This document shows positions 8,901-16,666 of a DNA stretch of 64,000 nt, one piece after another. The stretch lies in contig NC_014666.1 in the NCBI RefSeq assembly GCF_000166135.1, positions 6,696,001-6,760,000 on the forward strand, written 5' to 3'. The stretch is from Pseudofrankia inefficax. GTDB taxonomy: Bacteria > Actinomycetota > Actinomycetes > Frankiales > Frankiaceae. Made by a program: the position numbers and the translations under genes. Below the pieces are notes generated by a model. It was given only the letters and a program-made list of their open reading frames with translations, had not been told where the DNA came from and did not search any database. The first letter of the stretch is position 1, and the number at the start of each line of letters is the position of its first letter.

Positions 8901-9673
8901 GGCACGCCGGCCGCGTCGTCGATCGTGAAGCCGTCCGGGTCGCTCGGGGTGTGCCGGTCGAGGCCGGTGTCCACGGTGCCGATGCCGTCGGCCACCGCCG
9001 TGACGACCTTGAGGCCGACCCAGGCGCCGCTGTACCGCGACAGCCGGAACGCGTGCACGCCGAGGTCGAGGATGTCCTGCTGGTCGCCGGGGACGAGCAC
9101 CGGGACGCAGGCGTCCTCGAAGGTGTACTGGCTGTCGCAGGCGAGCGTCGAGGACTTGGCCGACGGGTCGTCGCCGCAGAACATCACGACGCCGCCGTTC
9201 GGGCCGGAGCCCATGGCGCCGGCGTGCTTCAGGACGTCGCCGCAGCGGTCCAGCCCGGGTGTCTTGCCGTACCAGGCGCCGACGACCCCGTCGAGGCTCT
9301 CGTCGGGCACCGCGTCGCTCGCCTGCTCGGGCGCGCCGGTCGATGGCGAGGACGCGGACCGCAGCTCGCGGCCGGTGCCCATCTGGCTGCCCCAGACCGT
9401 GGCCGCGGCCAGTTCCTCGTTCAGCCCGGGGCGGTGCAGGACGCGGTGCTCGGCCAAGGCCGACCCCGCGCCGTCGAGCGTCATGTCGAACGTGCCCAGC
9501 GGCGAGCCGGGGTAGCCGGAGACCATCGTCGCGGTCCGCAGGCCGTCCCGGCCGTCGACCTCGGTGCGCACGAGCAGCAGCCGGACCAGCGTCTCGACGC
9601 CCGACAGCAGCTCCCCCGCGGCCGGCGGCGCGACGCCGTTCGCGGAGCCCGTCACAGGTCCGGGGCCGGTCAC
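5975..9673 (-). CDS. Fused indolepyruvate-type 2-oxoacid ferredoxin oxidoreductase
   Basis: A 1232-aa single-chain enzyme that oxidatively decarboxylates a 2-oxoacid to an acyl-CoA, passing electrons to ferredoxin. In order: pyrimidine-binding domain with GYPGSPLGTFD; TPP domain with CSGCPHN (about residue 474) and NLGDGTLSHSG; an iron-sulfur insert with CEGCGDC (about 683) and CNRDYTCLEGDCP (about 714); the gamma domain with GVGGTGVITAA (about 781); and a C-terminal DUF6537-type domain. Length and order match the aerobic fused IOR enzymes of actinobacteria and proteobacteria. The GTG start overlaps the upstream amidohydrolase stop (GTGA). The true substrate may be an aryl or branched 2-oxoacid. 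Confidence 0.9.
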   Translation of the reverse strand: MTGPGPVTGSANGVAPPAAGELLSGVETLVRLLLVRTEVDGRDGLRTATMVSGYPGSPLGTFDMTLDGAGSALAEHRVLHRPGLNEELAAATVWGSQMGTGRELRSASSPSTGAPEQASDAVPDESLDGVVGAWYGKTPGLDRCGDVLKHAGAMGSGPNGGVVMFCGDDPSAKSSTLACDSQYTFEDACVPVLVPGDQQDILDLGVHAFRLSRYSGAWVGLKVVTAVADGIGTVDTGLDRHTPSDPDGFTIDDAAGVPRPWRHLPGTAVGPHTAPAQEEQVLDLRLRAAAAYARHNGLDRVSGAAPGARLGIVCAGKTYFDVMQALGDLGLGAAELETLGVRILRLGMTYPLVAETALEFARSVDELVVIEEKRPFVETQLRAVLHEAGDATRLAGKRDSAGRALVGAAGELDATKVAAVLRRVLPELATVGAAVGASANGASVGGSPRRRSLPLLASPGLALPVLDLPARPPGFCSGCPHNRSTVFPDGALVGGGVGCHGIMYFEARHQGMKSLPPTPMGAEGVPWIGLAPFVDEPHLIQNLGDGTLSHSGILAIRASVAARANVTFKILYNAAVAMTGGQDVVGLMDVPAMTRMLEAEGVERVVVCAEEPKHYGRRARFAPGVKVLGRDRLDEVQEELRGVPGVTVVIYDQRCAAESRRLRKRGLLPEPPRRVVINEAVCEGCGDCSVKSNCLSVLPHQTELGEKRRVDDLSCNRDYTCLEGDCPSFVTITPRKPGKLRRSPRTQAAKPKAHPRPALPSGGLPEPVRPVVDGRFGIYFTGVGGTGVITAARILATAAKSAGLTVAGVDQTGLSQKAGAVVSHLQLSVAGQDGALGSPTVGAGGADLYLSGDILQAASAKHLATVRPGETVAVVDVTVVPTAAMLQRDIASPDDAAMRAAISERVGGGQAAFLDAKRIAEQVFANQLLANIVLLGAAFQLGGLPLGPADLEKAMSRTGRAATDNRAAFVWGRWAVHDPAAVEAALAAVGGDTPTVTKPSIFDPSPDALAAAAGLLDGAALPADLPADLSELLGRRAAQTVDYQDARRAGRFLALVAEAAGRDDAGHGWALTRAVAESWFKVLTYKDEYEVARLHLLADHAETAAELGIDGPYRVTYHLHPPTLRRFGLKHKLPAGRPYAVAFRGLRAARRLRGTPFDLFGLDPDRRTERAVVVEYERLLRTVLAGELPYADQVRAAESAMAIKGYGPIKEAAVERWRADVAGLLPAGSTGA

Positions 9674-10935
9674 GCGTACACCGACGGGTTGACGTAGGCG
9701 AGCTCGCCGTTCTTGAAGACCGCGCGGCGCCGGGCCGGGTCCTTGAGGATCGAGACGTCCTCGGTCGGGTCGCCGTCCACCACGAGAAGGTCGGCCAGGT
9801 AGCCGGCGCGGACCTGCCCGGTCTCCAGGCCGGCCAGCGGGCCCAGCTCCCTGGTCGCGGAGTGGATCGCCTCGGCTGGCGTCATGCCGACGAGGTCGAC
9901 GTAGCGCTCCAGCTCGGCCGCGTACGTGCCGTGCCTCGTCCACTGGTGGCCGAAGTCGCCGCCGGCGGCGATCCGGATGCCGGCCTCGCGTAATCTCCGC
10001 AGCCCCTCAACCTGGGCCTTGAGCTCGTCCCGGTAGCCGGACAGCTCGATCTTCTCCGGCGTCATGCCCCACGGGTTGGCGTGGCCGTTGACCACCGCGT
10101 ACAGGTAGTGCAGCCCGGGGCAGACCCAGACGTCGTCGCGGCGGGCCTCCAGCTCACGCACCGCCTCGTCGTCAAGGAAGCAGGCGTGGTGGATGAGGCG
10201 GACGCCGGTGCGGGCGGCCATCGCGACGCTGGCCGAGCCACGGGCGTGCGTGGTGACGAACGCGCCGTACTTCGCCGCCTCGTCCACGGCCGCGGTGAGC
10301 ATCTCGTCGTTCATGTAGACGTCGTCGGACGGGAACTCGGGCACGATGCCGTCGCCCGAGATGAACAGCTTGATCGCCCGCGCGCCGGCCTCGCACTGGC
10401 GCGCGACGATGTCCCGCAGCTCATGCGCGTCGGCGGCGACCACGGACATCGGGGTGCCGTCGCTGATCGCGCCCGGCGACGTCACGAGCAGGTTGCCCGG
10501 CACGATGCGCGGCCCGGGGATCAGGCCGCGCTCGATGGCGTCCCGCGCGGTCACGTCGTCCAGCGGCTGCAGGACGCTCGCGCTGATGATGAGCGTGTAG
10601 CCGCTCTCCAGGAAGGTGCGGACGACCGCGGCGACGTCGAGCGCGTGCGGGGCCGGCGCGGACGCGGCGACGCCGGCATGGTCGAAGACGAAGTCCAGCG
10701 GCCAGCTGATGTGCGTGTGCGCGTCACCGAGCCCCGGCAGGACGGTCGCCCCCCGCACGTCGATCACCCGCACGTCGTCCGCGGGCCCCCCGACGGCCGC
10801 CGGGTCCAGCCGGCCGGCCGCGACCCGCTCGATCCGGTCGCCGTCCAGCAGGATGTCCCCGTCGACCGGGCGCTCGGCGGCGTCGCCCGTGCAGGCCAGC
10901 ACTCGGGCGTTCCTGATCAGTGTGCGCCGTTGCAT
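9670..10935 (-). CDS. Metal-dependent amidohydrolase (imidazolonepropionase/prolidase-like)
   Basis: A 421-aa amidohydrolase-1 family protein. It shows the N-terminal beta-sandwich (RNARVLACTG), the H-x-H metal motif in GDAHTHISWP, the AIKLFISGDG strand, the two-His region (THARGS and LIHHAC) and the catalytic Asp in AAGGDFGHQW. Members hydrolyse cyclic amides, imidazolones or acylated dipeptides; the substrate here is unknown. It overlaps the following ferredoxin oxidoreductase by 4 nt, so its product may be converted to a 2-oxoacid for that enzyme. Confidence 0.85.
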   Translation of the reverse strand: MQRRTLIRNARVLACTGDAAERPVDGDILLDGDRIERVAAGRLDPAAVGGPADDVRVIDVRGATVLPGLGDAHTHISWPLDFVFDHAGVAASAPAPHALDVAAVVRTFLESGYTLIISASVLQPLDDVTARDAIERGLIPGPRIVPGNLLVTSPGAISDGTPMSVVAADAHELRDIVARQCEAGARAIKLFISGDGIVPEFPSDDVYMNDEMLTAAVDEAAKYGAFVTTHARGSASVAMAARTGVRLIHHACFLDDEAVRELEARRDDVWVCPGLHYLYAVVNGHANPWGMTPEKIELSGYRDELKAQVEGLRRLREAGIRIAAGGDFGHQWTRHGTYAAELERYVDLVGMTPAEAIHSATRELGPLAGLETGQVRAGYLADLLVVDGDPTEDVSILKDPARRRAVFKNGELAYVNPSVYA

Positions 10936-11004
10936 CCGAGCGCTCCTTCCCGAAGAAGCCGGGGCCGTCGAAGGGCGGCCCGGCCGGCCGTGGCGATGGA
11001 GGGT

Positions 11005-12081
11005 CTAGACGATGACGGTGCGGATTCCCTCCGCCGCGTGGGTCAGCTCGACGCCCTCGTTCACGTCTTCCAGCTTGATACGGCGCGACACCATCTGCCC
11101 GAGATCGAGCCGGCCGGCCTCGGCCAGCCGGATGAAGCGGGGGAAGTCGCGCAGGATCTGCGAGCCGCCGACCGGCGAGCCGACCAGCTTCTTGCCGGAG
11201 AACACCGCCGGGATCGCGGGCAGCGTGACGGAGGCGCCCATGGCCGGCATGCCGACCAGCGTCACCGTCCCCTCCATCCTCGCCATCGCGTACGCCTGCG
11301 TCATCAGCTCGGGAAGGCCCACGACCTCGAAGCTGTAGTCGGCGCCCCGCCCGCCCGTCAGCGCGCGGACCTGCTCGACCGGGTCCGCCTCATCCGGGTC
11401 GACGGCGTGCGTCGCGCCGACCCGCAGCGCGGCCTCCCGGCGCGAGGTGGCCGGGTCGATGGCGATGATGACGGCCGCGCCGGCGATCCGGGCGCCCTGG
11501 ATGACCGACTGGCCGACGCCGCCGCACCCGATGACGGCCACCGTGGAGCCGGGGCTGACCTGGGCCGTGTTCAGCGCAGCGCCGACGCCCGTGGTGACCC
11601 CGCAGCCGAGCAGGGCCAGCTGCTCGTCGGGCAGGTCGGTCTGGACGGCGACGACGCTCGCCTCGTCCACGACCATCGCCTCGGCGAACGAGCCGCAGCC
11701 GCAGACCGCGCGGGCGGTGCGCCCGTCGTCCAGGGCGAACCGGGCGGCGGTCTGGACGAGCGGCCCGCGCTCGCAGTGGTTGGACATGCCGTTGACGCAC
11801 CACCAGCAGGAGCCGCAGGCCGGCGACACCGAGGCGAGCACCCGGTCGCCTGGCCGGACCCGCCGGACCTCGGCACCGACCTGCTCGACGAGGCCGGTGG
11901 CCTCGTGGCCGGGCACGATCGGCAGCTGCAGCGCCGAGCGGCCCTCGATGACGTTCAGGTCGGTGTGGCAGATCCCGCTCGCGGCGATCCGGACCAGCAC
12001 GTCGCGCGGCCCGACCGTGGGGATCGGGAGATCCTCAAGCACGAGCGGCTTACCGGCCTCGTAGGCGACGGCGACCCTCAT
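11005..12081 (-). CDS. Zinc-dependent alcohol dehydrogenase
   Basis: A 358-aa medium-chain dehydrogenase that oxidises an alcohol to an aldehyde or ketone with NAD+. The catalytic zinc ligand Cys38 (SGICHTDL), the PGHEATG motif at His59, the structural zinc Cys89/92/95/103 (ACGSCWWC...NHC) and the Rossmann motif GCGGVG are all present. ATG at MRVAVAYEAG follows a GAGAGG ribosome site, so the in-frame upstream extension is rejected. It is the first gene of a five-gene operon ending with LivF. Confidence 0.9.
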   Translation of the reverse strand: MRVAVAYEAGKPLVLEDLPIPTVGPRDVLVRIAASGICHTDLNVIEGRSALQLPIVPGHEATGLVEQVGAEVRRVRPGDRVLASVSPACGSCWWCVNGMSNHCERGPLVQTAARFALDDGRTARAVCGCGSFAEAMVVDEASVVAVQTDLPDEQLALLGCGVTTGVGAALNTAQVSPGSTVAVIGCGGVGQSVIQGARIAGAAVIIAIDPATSRREAALRVGATHAVDPDEADPVEQVRALTGGRGADYSFEVVGLPELMTQAYAMARMEGTVTLVGMPAMGASVTLPAIPAVFSGKKLVGSPVGGSQILRDFPRFIRLAEAGRLDLGQMVSRRIKLEDVNEGVELTHAAEGIRTVIV

Positions 12082-12257
12082 CGACGACCTCTCCCGTCTT
12101 CGTTGCCAGGCGTCTTCGTTGCGGCGCACAGCCCCTGCGGCGTCAGCTGCCCCGCTGCGTCCGGGACGCCCGCGAGCCAGGCCGCGGGGCGGCGGGCGCG
12201 AGCGTGACACCGGGCACGGCCGGCTGGTGGCTGGACCGGATCGCCCGACAGTAGCTC

Positions 12258-12271
12258 AGTAACCGCTCACT
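12258..12271. promoter_or_regulatory. Class B operator-like palindrome
   Basis: AGTAACCGCTCACT is symmetric at 12 of 14 positions and lies upstream of the alcohol dehydrogenase operon. Confidence 0.4.
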
Positions 12272-12390
12272 CCACAAGCGAGCCTAACCGCGCCTGGCCT
12301 CGGCCGCGAGGTGTCCGCGCGGGCACCGTCGAGCCGGACCGTGAGACCTCGATCGCGGCCCCGCGGCGGGCACATCGGAGCAGGTAAGTA

Positions 12391-12404
12391 TGTGAGCGCT
12401 CTGT
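12391..12404. promoter_or_regulatory. Class B operator-like site
   Basis: TGTGAGCGCTCTGT, an imperfect class B palindrome about 77 nt before the SDR start. Confidence 0.4.
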
Positions 12405-12480
12405 TAGTATCGGCGCGCTGGCAGCCGCCGGCGAGCCCGGCCGGTGCCGGTCGGTCCGACGAGTCGATCGCGAGGTAGCC

Positions 12481-13296
12481 GTGGGTTCGTTGGCCGGCCG
12501 CGTCGCGGTCGTCACCGGTGCGAGCCGGGGCATCGGCGCGCACATCGCCGAACTGCTCGCCGAACAGGGGGCGGCGGTCGCGCTCGTCGCCCGGACTCTC
12601 GACGCCGGTTCGTCGCCGCTTCCCGGCTCGATCTCCGAGCTGGCCGCCCGGATCACCGCGAACGGCGGCCGGGCGGCGGCGGTCCAGGCCGACCTGACGT
12701 CGCCCACCGACGTCGAGACGATCGTGGCCCGCGCGCAGGACGCGCTCGGCCCGGTCGACATCCTGGTGAACAACGCGGGCGTCAACTTCTACGGGCCGGC
12801 CCTCGACGTGACGCCCAGGCGTTTCGAGCTGATGTTCCGGATGATGGTGCACACGCCGTTCCGGCTCTGCCAGCTGGCCGTCCCCGGGATGGTCGAGCGC
12901 GGCCAGGGCTGGATCGTGAACATCACCTCCAAGCAGGCCCGCCACCCACTGGGCCCGCCCTATCCGGACTGGGCCCGCGACGGCTGCGTCCCCTACGGCA
13001 TGTGCAAGAGCGCGCTGGACCGGCTGACGACCGGCCTCGCCGCGGAGCTGGAGGGGACCGGCGTCAGCGTGAACGCGCTCGGCACGTCCGGACTCGTGCT
13101 GACGCCCGGCGTCGCCGTCGTCGCGCCGCACAACGCGGGCAACGCGCCGGTCGAGCCGGACGACGCCATGGCGCAGGCCACGCTGCGCCTGGTGAGCACG
13201 CCGGCGGGAACCGTCACCGGCCGGATCGTCTACAGCATGGATCTGCTCGGCCGCCCCTTCCCGGACGGTCCGTGGGCTTTGTCCGCTACGTTCTAG
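12481..13296 (+). CDS. SDR-family oxidoreductase
   Basis: A 271-aa short-chain dehydrogenase that interconverts an alcohol and a ketone with NAD(P). The cofactor loop is TGASRGIG, NNAG follows in VNNAGVNFYG, and the catalytic Tyr and Lys are in the YGMCK motif, with a preceding Ser in NITSKQ. GTG start. A 14-residue insert (ARHPLGPPYPDWAR) lies between the catalytic Ser and Tyr. A ferredoxin gene follows 47 nt downstream, so the two are probably co-transcribed. Confidence 0.9.
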   Translation: MGSLAGRVAVVTGASRGIGAHIAELLAEQGAAVALVARTLDAGSSPLPGSISELAARITANGGRAAAVQADLTSPTDVETIVARAQDALGPVDILVNNAGVNFYGPALDVTPRRFELMFRMMVHTPFRLCQLAVPGMVERGQGWIVNITSKQARHPLGPPYPDWARDGCVPYGMCKSALDRLTTGLAAELEGTGVSVNALGTSGLVLTPGVAVVAPHNAGNAPVEPDDAMAQATLRLVSTPAGTVTGRIVYSMDLLGRPFPDGPWALSATF

Positions 13297-13343
13297 CCTG
13301 CCCGGCCGCGTGGACGCGGCCCGATCGAAGGGATGGGGGCGCC

Positions 13344-13532
13344 ATGAAGGCCGAGGTCGACGCCGCCAAGTGCCAGGGACACGCGCGCTGCTGGGAGATC
13401 TGCCCCGAGGTGTTCGCGCTCGACGAGGAGGGCTTCGGGTCCGTCGTGGATCCCGAGGTGCCGGTCGAGCTGGAGGCCAAGGCCCGCGAGGCCGCCGACA
13501 ACTGCCCCGAACGCGCGATCGTCCTGGCCTAG
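13344..13532 (+). CDS. Small one-cluster ferredoxin of the P450-partner type
   Basis: A 62-aa ferredoxin. Cluster ligands follow the pattern C10-x-x-H13-x-x-C16 with a distal C54-P: the second Cys of the usual motif is His. Ferredoxins of this actinomycete type carry a 3Fe-4S or His-variant cluster and pass single electrons to P450s. An extra Cys20 precedes Pro21. A P450 lies convergently at 14229, and two more lie in the window with no ferredoxin of their own. Short, but start, ribosome site (GGGATGGGGGC) and length fit the family. Confidence 0.88.
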   Translation: MKAEVDAAKCQGHARCWEICPEVFALDEEGFGSVVDPEVPVELEAKAREAADNCPERAIVLA

Positions 13533-13538
13533 GCCGAA

Positions 13539-13561
13539 GGCGGGGCGCGTCGCGTCCCGCC
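13539..13561. terminator. Terminator-like hairpin
   Basis: GGCGGGGCG and CGTCCCGCC pair at 8 of 9 positions between the convergent ferredoxin and TetR genes. Confidence 0.5.
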
Positions 13562-13585
13562 GCCAGGAGCCCCCGCGGCTCGCGG

Positions 13586-14161
13586 CTACTCGCTGCCGCT
13601 GTCGCGGGGGCTGGTGAGCTCGACCAGGGTGCGCAGGAACTGGTCCTGGCCGACGCCGTTGAACGGGTGGCCCTGCATCGTCGAGAACAGGTGGTAGCCG
13701 CCGAGCGCGGCGACCGCGATCGCGTCGACGACGTCCTGGCCGCGCGGGTCGGCGAGGACCGGGCGCGCCAGCGCCGCCCAGATCGCCGTGCGAAGCTCCG
13801 GAACTCTGTCCCCCTCGTTGAGCATGAGGCGGAACAGCCGGTCGAAGCGGCGCAGGTCGTGCAGCAGTTGGTCGTACGTGCGCAGCCGGTGCTCGACCGG
13901 GTCGCCGGACGCCGGCAGCCCGGCCCTGGCCTGCGCCATCTCGTCGCGCAGCCGGCTGACCTCCCGGTCGACGGCCGCCGTGAGCAGCGCCTCCTTCGAC
14001 GGGAAGTGCCGGTAGAGGCTGCCGGTGCCGACGGCGAGGCCGACCCGGCGCTCGACCTCACTGATCGTGGCCCCGCTGAACCCGGACTCGGCGAAGACGT
14101 CCATCGCCGCTTCGAGAATGCGGTCCCGGGTCGTTCCGCGCGCGCCCTGCCGTGTGGTCAC
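13586..14161 (-). CDS. TetR-family transcriptional regulator
   Basis: A 191-aa repressor. The N-terminal helix-turn-helix is residues about 11-60 (ILEAAMDVFAESGFSGATI, then GSLYRHFPSKEALL). The C-terminal half is the ligand domain, of unknown ligand. It follows the P450 at 14229 on the same strand with a 67-nt gap. The P450 promoter carries a class C palindrome that also occurs at 16597 and 26825, so this protein is a candidate for binding class C; that link is inference. Confidence 0.88.
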   Translation of the reverse strand: MTTRQGARGTTRDRILEAAMDVFAESGFSGATISEVERRVGLAVGTGSLYRHFPSKEALLTAAVDREVSRLRDEMAQARAGLPASGDPVEHRLRTYDQLLHDLRRFDRLFRLMLNEGDRVPELRTAIWAALARPVLADPRGQDVVDAIAVAALGGYHLFSTMQGHPFNGVGQDQFLRTLVELTSPRDSGSE

Positions 14162-14228
14162 CCGGCCAGCGTAAGCAGCACGGCCGACGGCCCCCGCGGC
14201 GATGCGCCGCCGGCCGGGTCGGCCGTCA

Positions 14229-15443
14229 TCAGACGGGCTCGAAGACCAGCGGAACCGAGGCCGGTCCCCGGGCCTGCAGGCTGAAGTAGGTCACCTCGGC
14301 GCCGGCCGGAATGTGGAACGGCCCGAGCCGTTCGAGCAGCCGGCGGACCGCCACCCTGATCTGCAGCCGGGCCAGGTTGGAGCCGACGCAGCGGTGCGGG
14401 CCGGCGCCGAACGTCAGGTGGCGGTTGCGCGGCCGGTTCAGGACGACCTCGTCGGGCCGCTCGAACACGTTCGGGTCACGGTTGGCCGCGCCGAAGAACA
14501 GCCCCACCTTCTCGCCCTTCCTGATGAGGCGGCCGGCGATCTCGACGTCGCTCGTCGCCGTGCGGAACATCAGCGGCAGCGGGGTCTCCAGCCGGATGCA
14601 CTCCTCGACCAGCGCGGGGACGAGGGAGAGGTCCGCCCGGACCGCCGCCTGCAGGTCCGGGCGCTCGGCGAGAATGCGCATCGTCGCGCCGATGGCGCTC
14701 GCGGACGTGCCGATCCCGCCCTGGATGAGCAGTTGCAGGCCGGAGAGGAACTCGTGGTCGACGAACGGCTCGTCCGACCCCTCGTCCTGGCCGCCCCGGA
14801 AGCCGTCGTTCAGCCGCTGGACGGCGGTCACGACGTCGTCGCGGGTCGGCTCGGTGCCGCGGCTCGCGAACAGGCCGGCGACCCACTGGCGCAGAACGCC
14901 GGCGCCGGCCGCGGTCCGGTAGGGGTCCGACTCGAAGCTGATGGCGCGGGCCGCGGGCTCGGCGATCCGGAAGTCCTCGTCGGTGGTCTGGAACAGCAGG
15001 CGGAACATCACCGTGCCCGGGAACGGGCGGGCGAAGTCGACCGCCAGGTCGCAGGCCCCGGCGTCGGCGAACCCGTCGATCAGCTCGTCGGCGACCCCCC
15101 GGATCCGGTCCTCCAGGTCGGCGAGCGCCTTCACCGTCAGGTGTGGGTTGACCTGGCGGCGGTAGGCCCGCTGGCGCGGCGGGTCCAGCTCGATCGGGAC
15201 CAACTGGGGCATCAGGTCGAACCCAGGCCTGGTGATCGACACCCCCTGCGTCGAGGTGAACGACTCCCAGTCCTGGGCGAGGCGCAGCACCAGGTCCAAC
15301 GAGGTCGCGGCCCAGTAGCCGCCACTGCTGCTGACCCAGGTCAACGGCCCGAGGCTGGCCAGCTCGCGCACCGCGTCCCAGTACCGCGGGCCGGCGACCT
15401 CGGGCGCGAGGTGATCGAACGTGGACGTCTGGACCGTCGCCAT
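14229..15443 (-). CDS. Cytochrome P450
   Basis: A 404-aa bacterial P450 monooxygenase. Visible parts are the heme-binding FGAGPHRCVGSNLAR with the thiolate Cys near 352, the ExxR helix (ECIRLETPLP) and the I-helix GGIGTSASAIG. The usual acid-alcohol pair (D/E-T) is Gly-Thr here, so the acid is missing; the other two P450s of the window have DTT and ETT. The ATG at MATVQTSTFDH matches the family N-terminus and lies about 20 nt inside a class C palindrome, against a longer frame that would run through the operator. Confidence 0.9.
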   Translation of the reverse strand: MATVQTSTFDHLAPEVAGPRYWDAVRELASLGPLTWVSSSGGYWAATSLDLVLRLAQDWESFTSTQGVSITRPGFDLMPQLVPIELDPPRQRAYRRQVNPHLTVKALADLEDRIRGVADELIDGFADAGACDLAVDFARPFPGTVMFRLLFQTTDEDFRIAEPAARAISFESDPYRTAAGAGVLRQWVAGLFASRGTEPTRDDVVTAVQRLNDGFRGGQDEGSDEPFVDHEFLSGLQLLIQGGIGTSASAIGATMRILAERPDLQAAVRADLSLVPALVEECIRLETPLPLMFRTATSDVEIAGRLIRKGEKVGLFFGAANRDPNVFERPDEVVLNRPRNRHLTFGAGPHRCVGSNLARLQIRVAVRRLLERLGPFHIPAGAEVTYFSLQARGPASVPLVFEPV

Positions 15444-15464
15444 CTGACCCTCCCGCCGGGCGAA

Positions 15465-15480
15465 GCAAGGGTAGCCTTGC
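15465..15480. promoter_or_regulatory. Class C operator palindrome
   Basis: GCAAGGGTAGCCTTGC, with 6-bp perfect arms and a 4-nt centre, sits 21 nt before the P450 start, between it and the divergent VOC gene. The same arms recur at 26825. Confidence 0.6.
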
Positions 15481-15571
15481 ATTCGACGTGAGGAAGGTAA
15501 CGCCGGTCGTTCGCGATGGTCAACAACAGCGACGGTCAACAGCGGGCTCGCACCGGCAGAGCGGAGCTTTC

Positions 15572-16015
15572 ATGGACGCGGTGCCCTTTCACATCGGCGT
15601 CACCACCGACGATCTCGGCGCCGCGATGCGCGAGCTGGCCACCGCGCTGGGCCTGACCTGGACGACGCCCACCACGGGCGAGGGCCTGTTCCACACCGTC
15701 GACGGCGTCCCGAACCCCAGGCCGCGCTCCTGCGTCTCCCGCGAGGGCCCGATCCACCTCGACCTGATCGAGGGCCGACCCGGCACGATCTGGGCGACCA
15801 CCGGCCCCCGGGTCCACCACTTCGCCTACTGGACCGACGACCTCGCAGCCGACGTCACCCGGCTGGCCGCCGAGGGCTGGCGCCTGGAGATGACGAAGCC
15901 GGACGCCGACGGCCGGCCCACCCTGTTCGCCTACCTCGTCCGCGCCGACGGCTTCCGCCTGGAGCTCATCGACGCCGCCGGCCGCGCCGACTACGCCGCC
16001 CGCCTGCGCGAGTGA
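15572..16015 (+). CDS. VOC (glyoxalase/dioxygenase-fold) family protein
   Basis: A 147-aa protein of the vicinal oxygen chelate fold, with MDAVPFHIGVTTDDLGAAMR at the N-terminus, VHHFAYWTDD in the middle and FRLELIDAAG near the C-terminus. The motif order fits a metal-binding epimerase, lyase or isomerase; methylmalonyl-CoA epimerase-like proteins share it. The reaction is not determinable. An ATG after GGAGC was chosen over an upstream in-frame start. Divergent from the P450 at 14229 and probably sharing the class C site. Confidence 0.78.
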   Translation: MDAVPFHIGVTTDDLGAAMRELATALGLTWTTPTTGEGLFHTVDGVPNPRPRSCVSREGPIHLDLIEGRPGTIWATTGPRVHHFAYWTDDLAADVTRLAAEGWRLEMTKPDADGRPTLFAYLVRADGFRLELIDAAGRADYAARLRE

Positions 16016-16038
16016 CTCCCGCGCTGGCCTCCGGGGCA

Positions 16039-16072
16039 TGATCGCCGACTCGGGGTCCGGGTGGCGTGGTCG
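16039..16072. repeat. Decayed copy of the 75-nt inverted-repeat element
   Basis: TGATCGCCG at its left end and GGTCGT at nearly the usual offset match the four full elements (27656, 28964, 41607, 59708), but the right arm is not recognisable. Like three of the four full copies, it lies between convergent gene ends. Confidence 0.35.
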
Positions 16073-16092
16073 TCGGGATTCCGGCGGCGGGG

Positions 16093-16533
16093 TCAGTCGA
16101 GCTGGTAGGCCTTCGGGTGGCCGTCGTGGATCTCGATCCATTCGGCGCCCTCGGGGCCGGCGACCCAGGTGTACTTCTGGTTCGGGCTGAAGACGCCCTG
16201 CCCGGCCCTGGTGACCCGCCGGCCGTAGCGCAGCTCGCCGGCGAGCAGGTAGGTCAGCTGGTTGGTGCCGTGCCGGTGCGGCCGGACCAGGGCACCCGGG
16301 CCGACGCGTGACCGGACGACGGTCATCGTCGGCGAGTACAGGATCGTCGTCGACACCAGGTCACGACCCACCGAGTCGAGGAACTCGTCGCGCTGCTCCT
16401 CGGGTAACAGCTGCGCGACCTCCTCGTTGCTCCGGTAGGGCAGCGTGTTGGAGTCGAAGAAGAACATCTTTGCCCCGTCGCCCGGCACTCCCTCGTTCGA
16501 GTGCCCGGCCTGCGGCTCCGGCGTACCGGTCAT
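16093..16533 (-). CDS. Cupin-domain protein
   Basis: A 146-aa cupin. The first cupin motif is seen at RPHRHGTNQLTYLLAGELRY and the second at FSPNQKYTWVAGPEGAEWIE, suggesting a metal-binding beta-barrel such as a dioxygenase or a sensor for polyketide or aryl intermediates. Function is unknown. ATG start at MTGTPEPQAGH. Divergent from the CoA-transferase at 16688, with class C and class A palindromes between. Confidence 0.75.
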   Translation of the reverse strand: MTGTPEPQAGHSNEGVPGDGAKMFFFDSNTLPYRSNEEVAQLLPEEQRDEFLDSVGRDLVSTTILYSPTMTVVRSRVGPGALVRPHRHGTNQLTYLLAGELRYGRRVTRAGQGVFSPNQKYTWVAGPEGAEWIEIHDGHPKAYQLD

Positions 16534-16596
16534 GGCGACCTCCCGCGCGTCAGGCGGCTCCCGGCGACCATGGCGGTCCGGGCCGCGCCCACGAAA

Positions 16597-16612
16597 GCAA
16601 GGAAAGTCTTGC
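16597..16612. promoter_or_regulatory. Class C-like palindrome
   Basis: GCAAGGAAAGTCTTGC has arms GCAAGG and TCTTGC (5 of 6 paired) and the same 4-nt spacer as the sites at 15465 and 26825. It lies between the divergent cupin and CoA-transferase. Confidence 0.45.
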
Positions 16613-16666
16613 CACCCGCCGACCCGACGGGCAACCGAACCGACGATCCCGGCGCGCCGGAGTGAG

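Larger units (their letters stand above)
12082..12480. other. Divergent intergenic region with two class B palindromes
   Basis: About 400 nt between the starts of the alcohol dehydrogenase and the SDR. Class B sites lie at 12258-12271 and 12391-12404. No credible small gene was seen in the rest. Confidence 0.6.

Noticed and set aside
10081-12207. A 708-codon open frame on the plus strand opposite the amidohydrolase and alcohol dehydrogenase.
   Set aside because: Antisense shadow of two well-supported genes.
12256-14061. A 601-codon minus-strand frame running across the SDR and ferredoxin into the TetR.
   Set aside because: It crosses two plus-strand genes and is in the wrong frame for the TetR; no domain.
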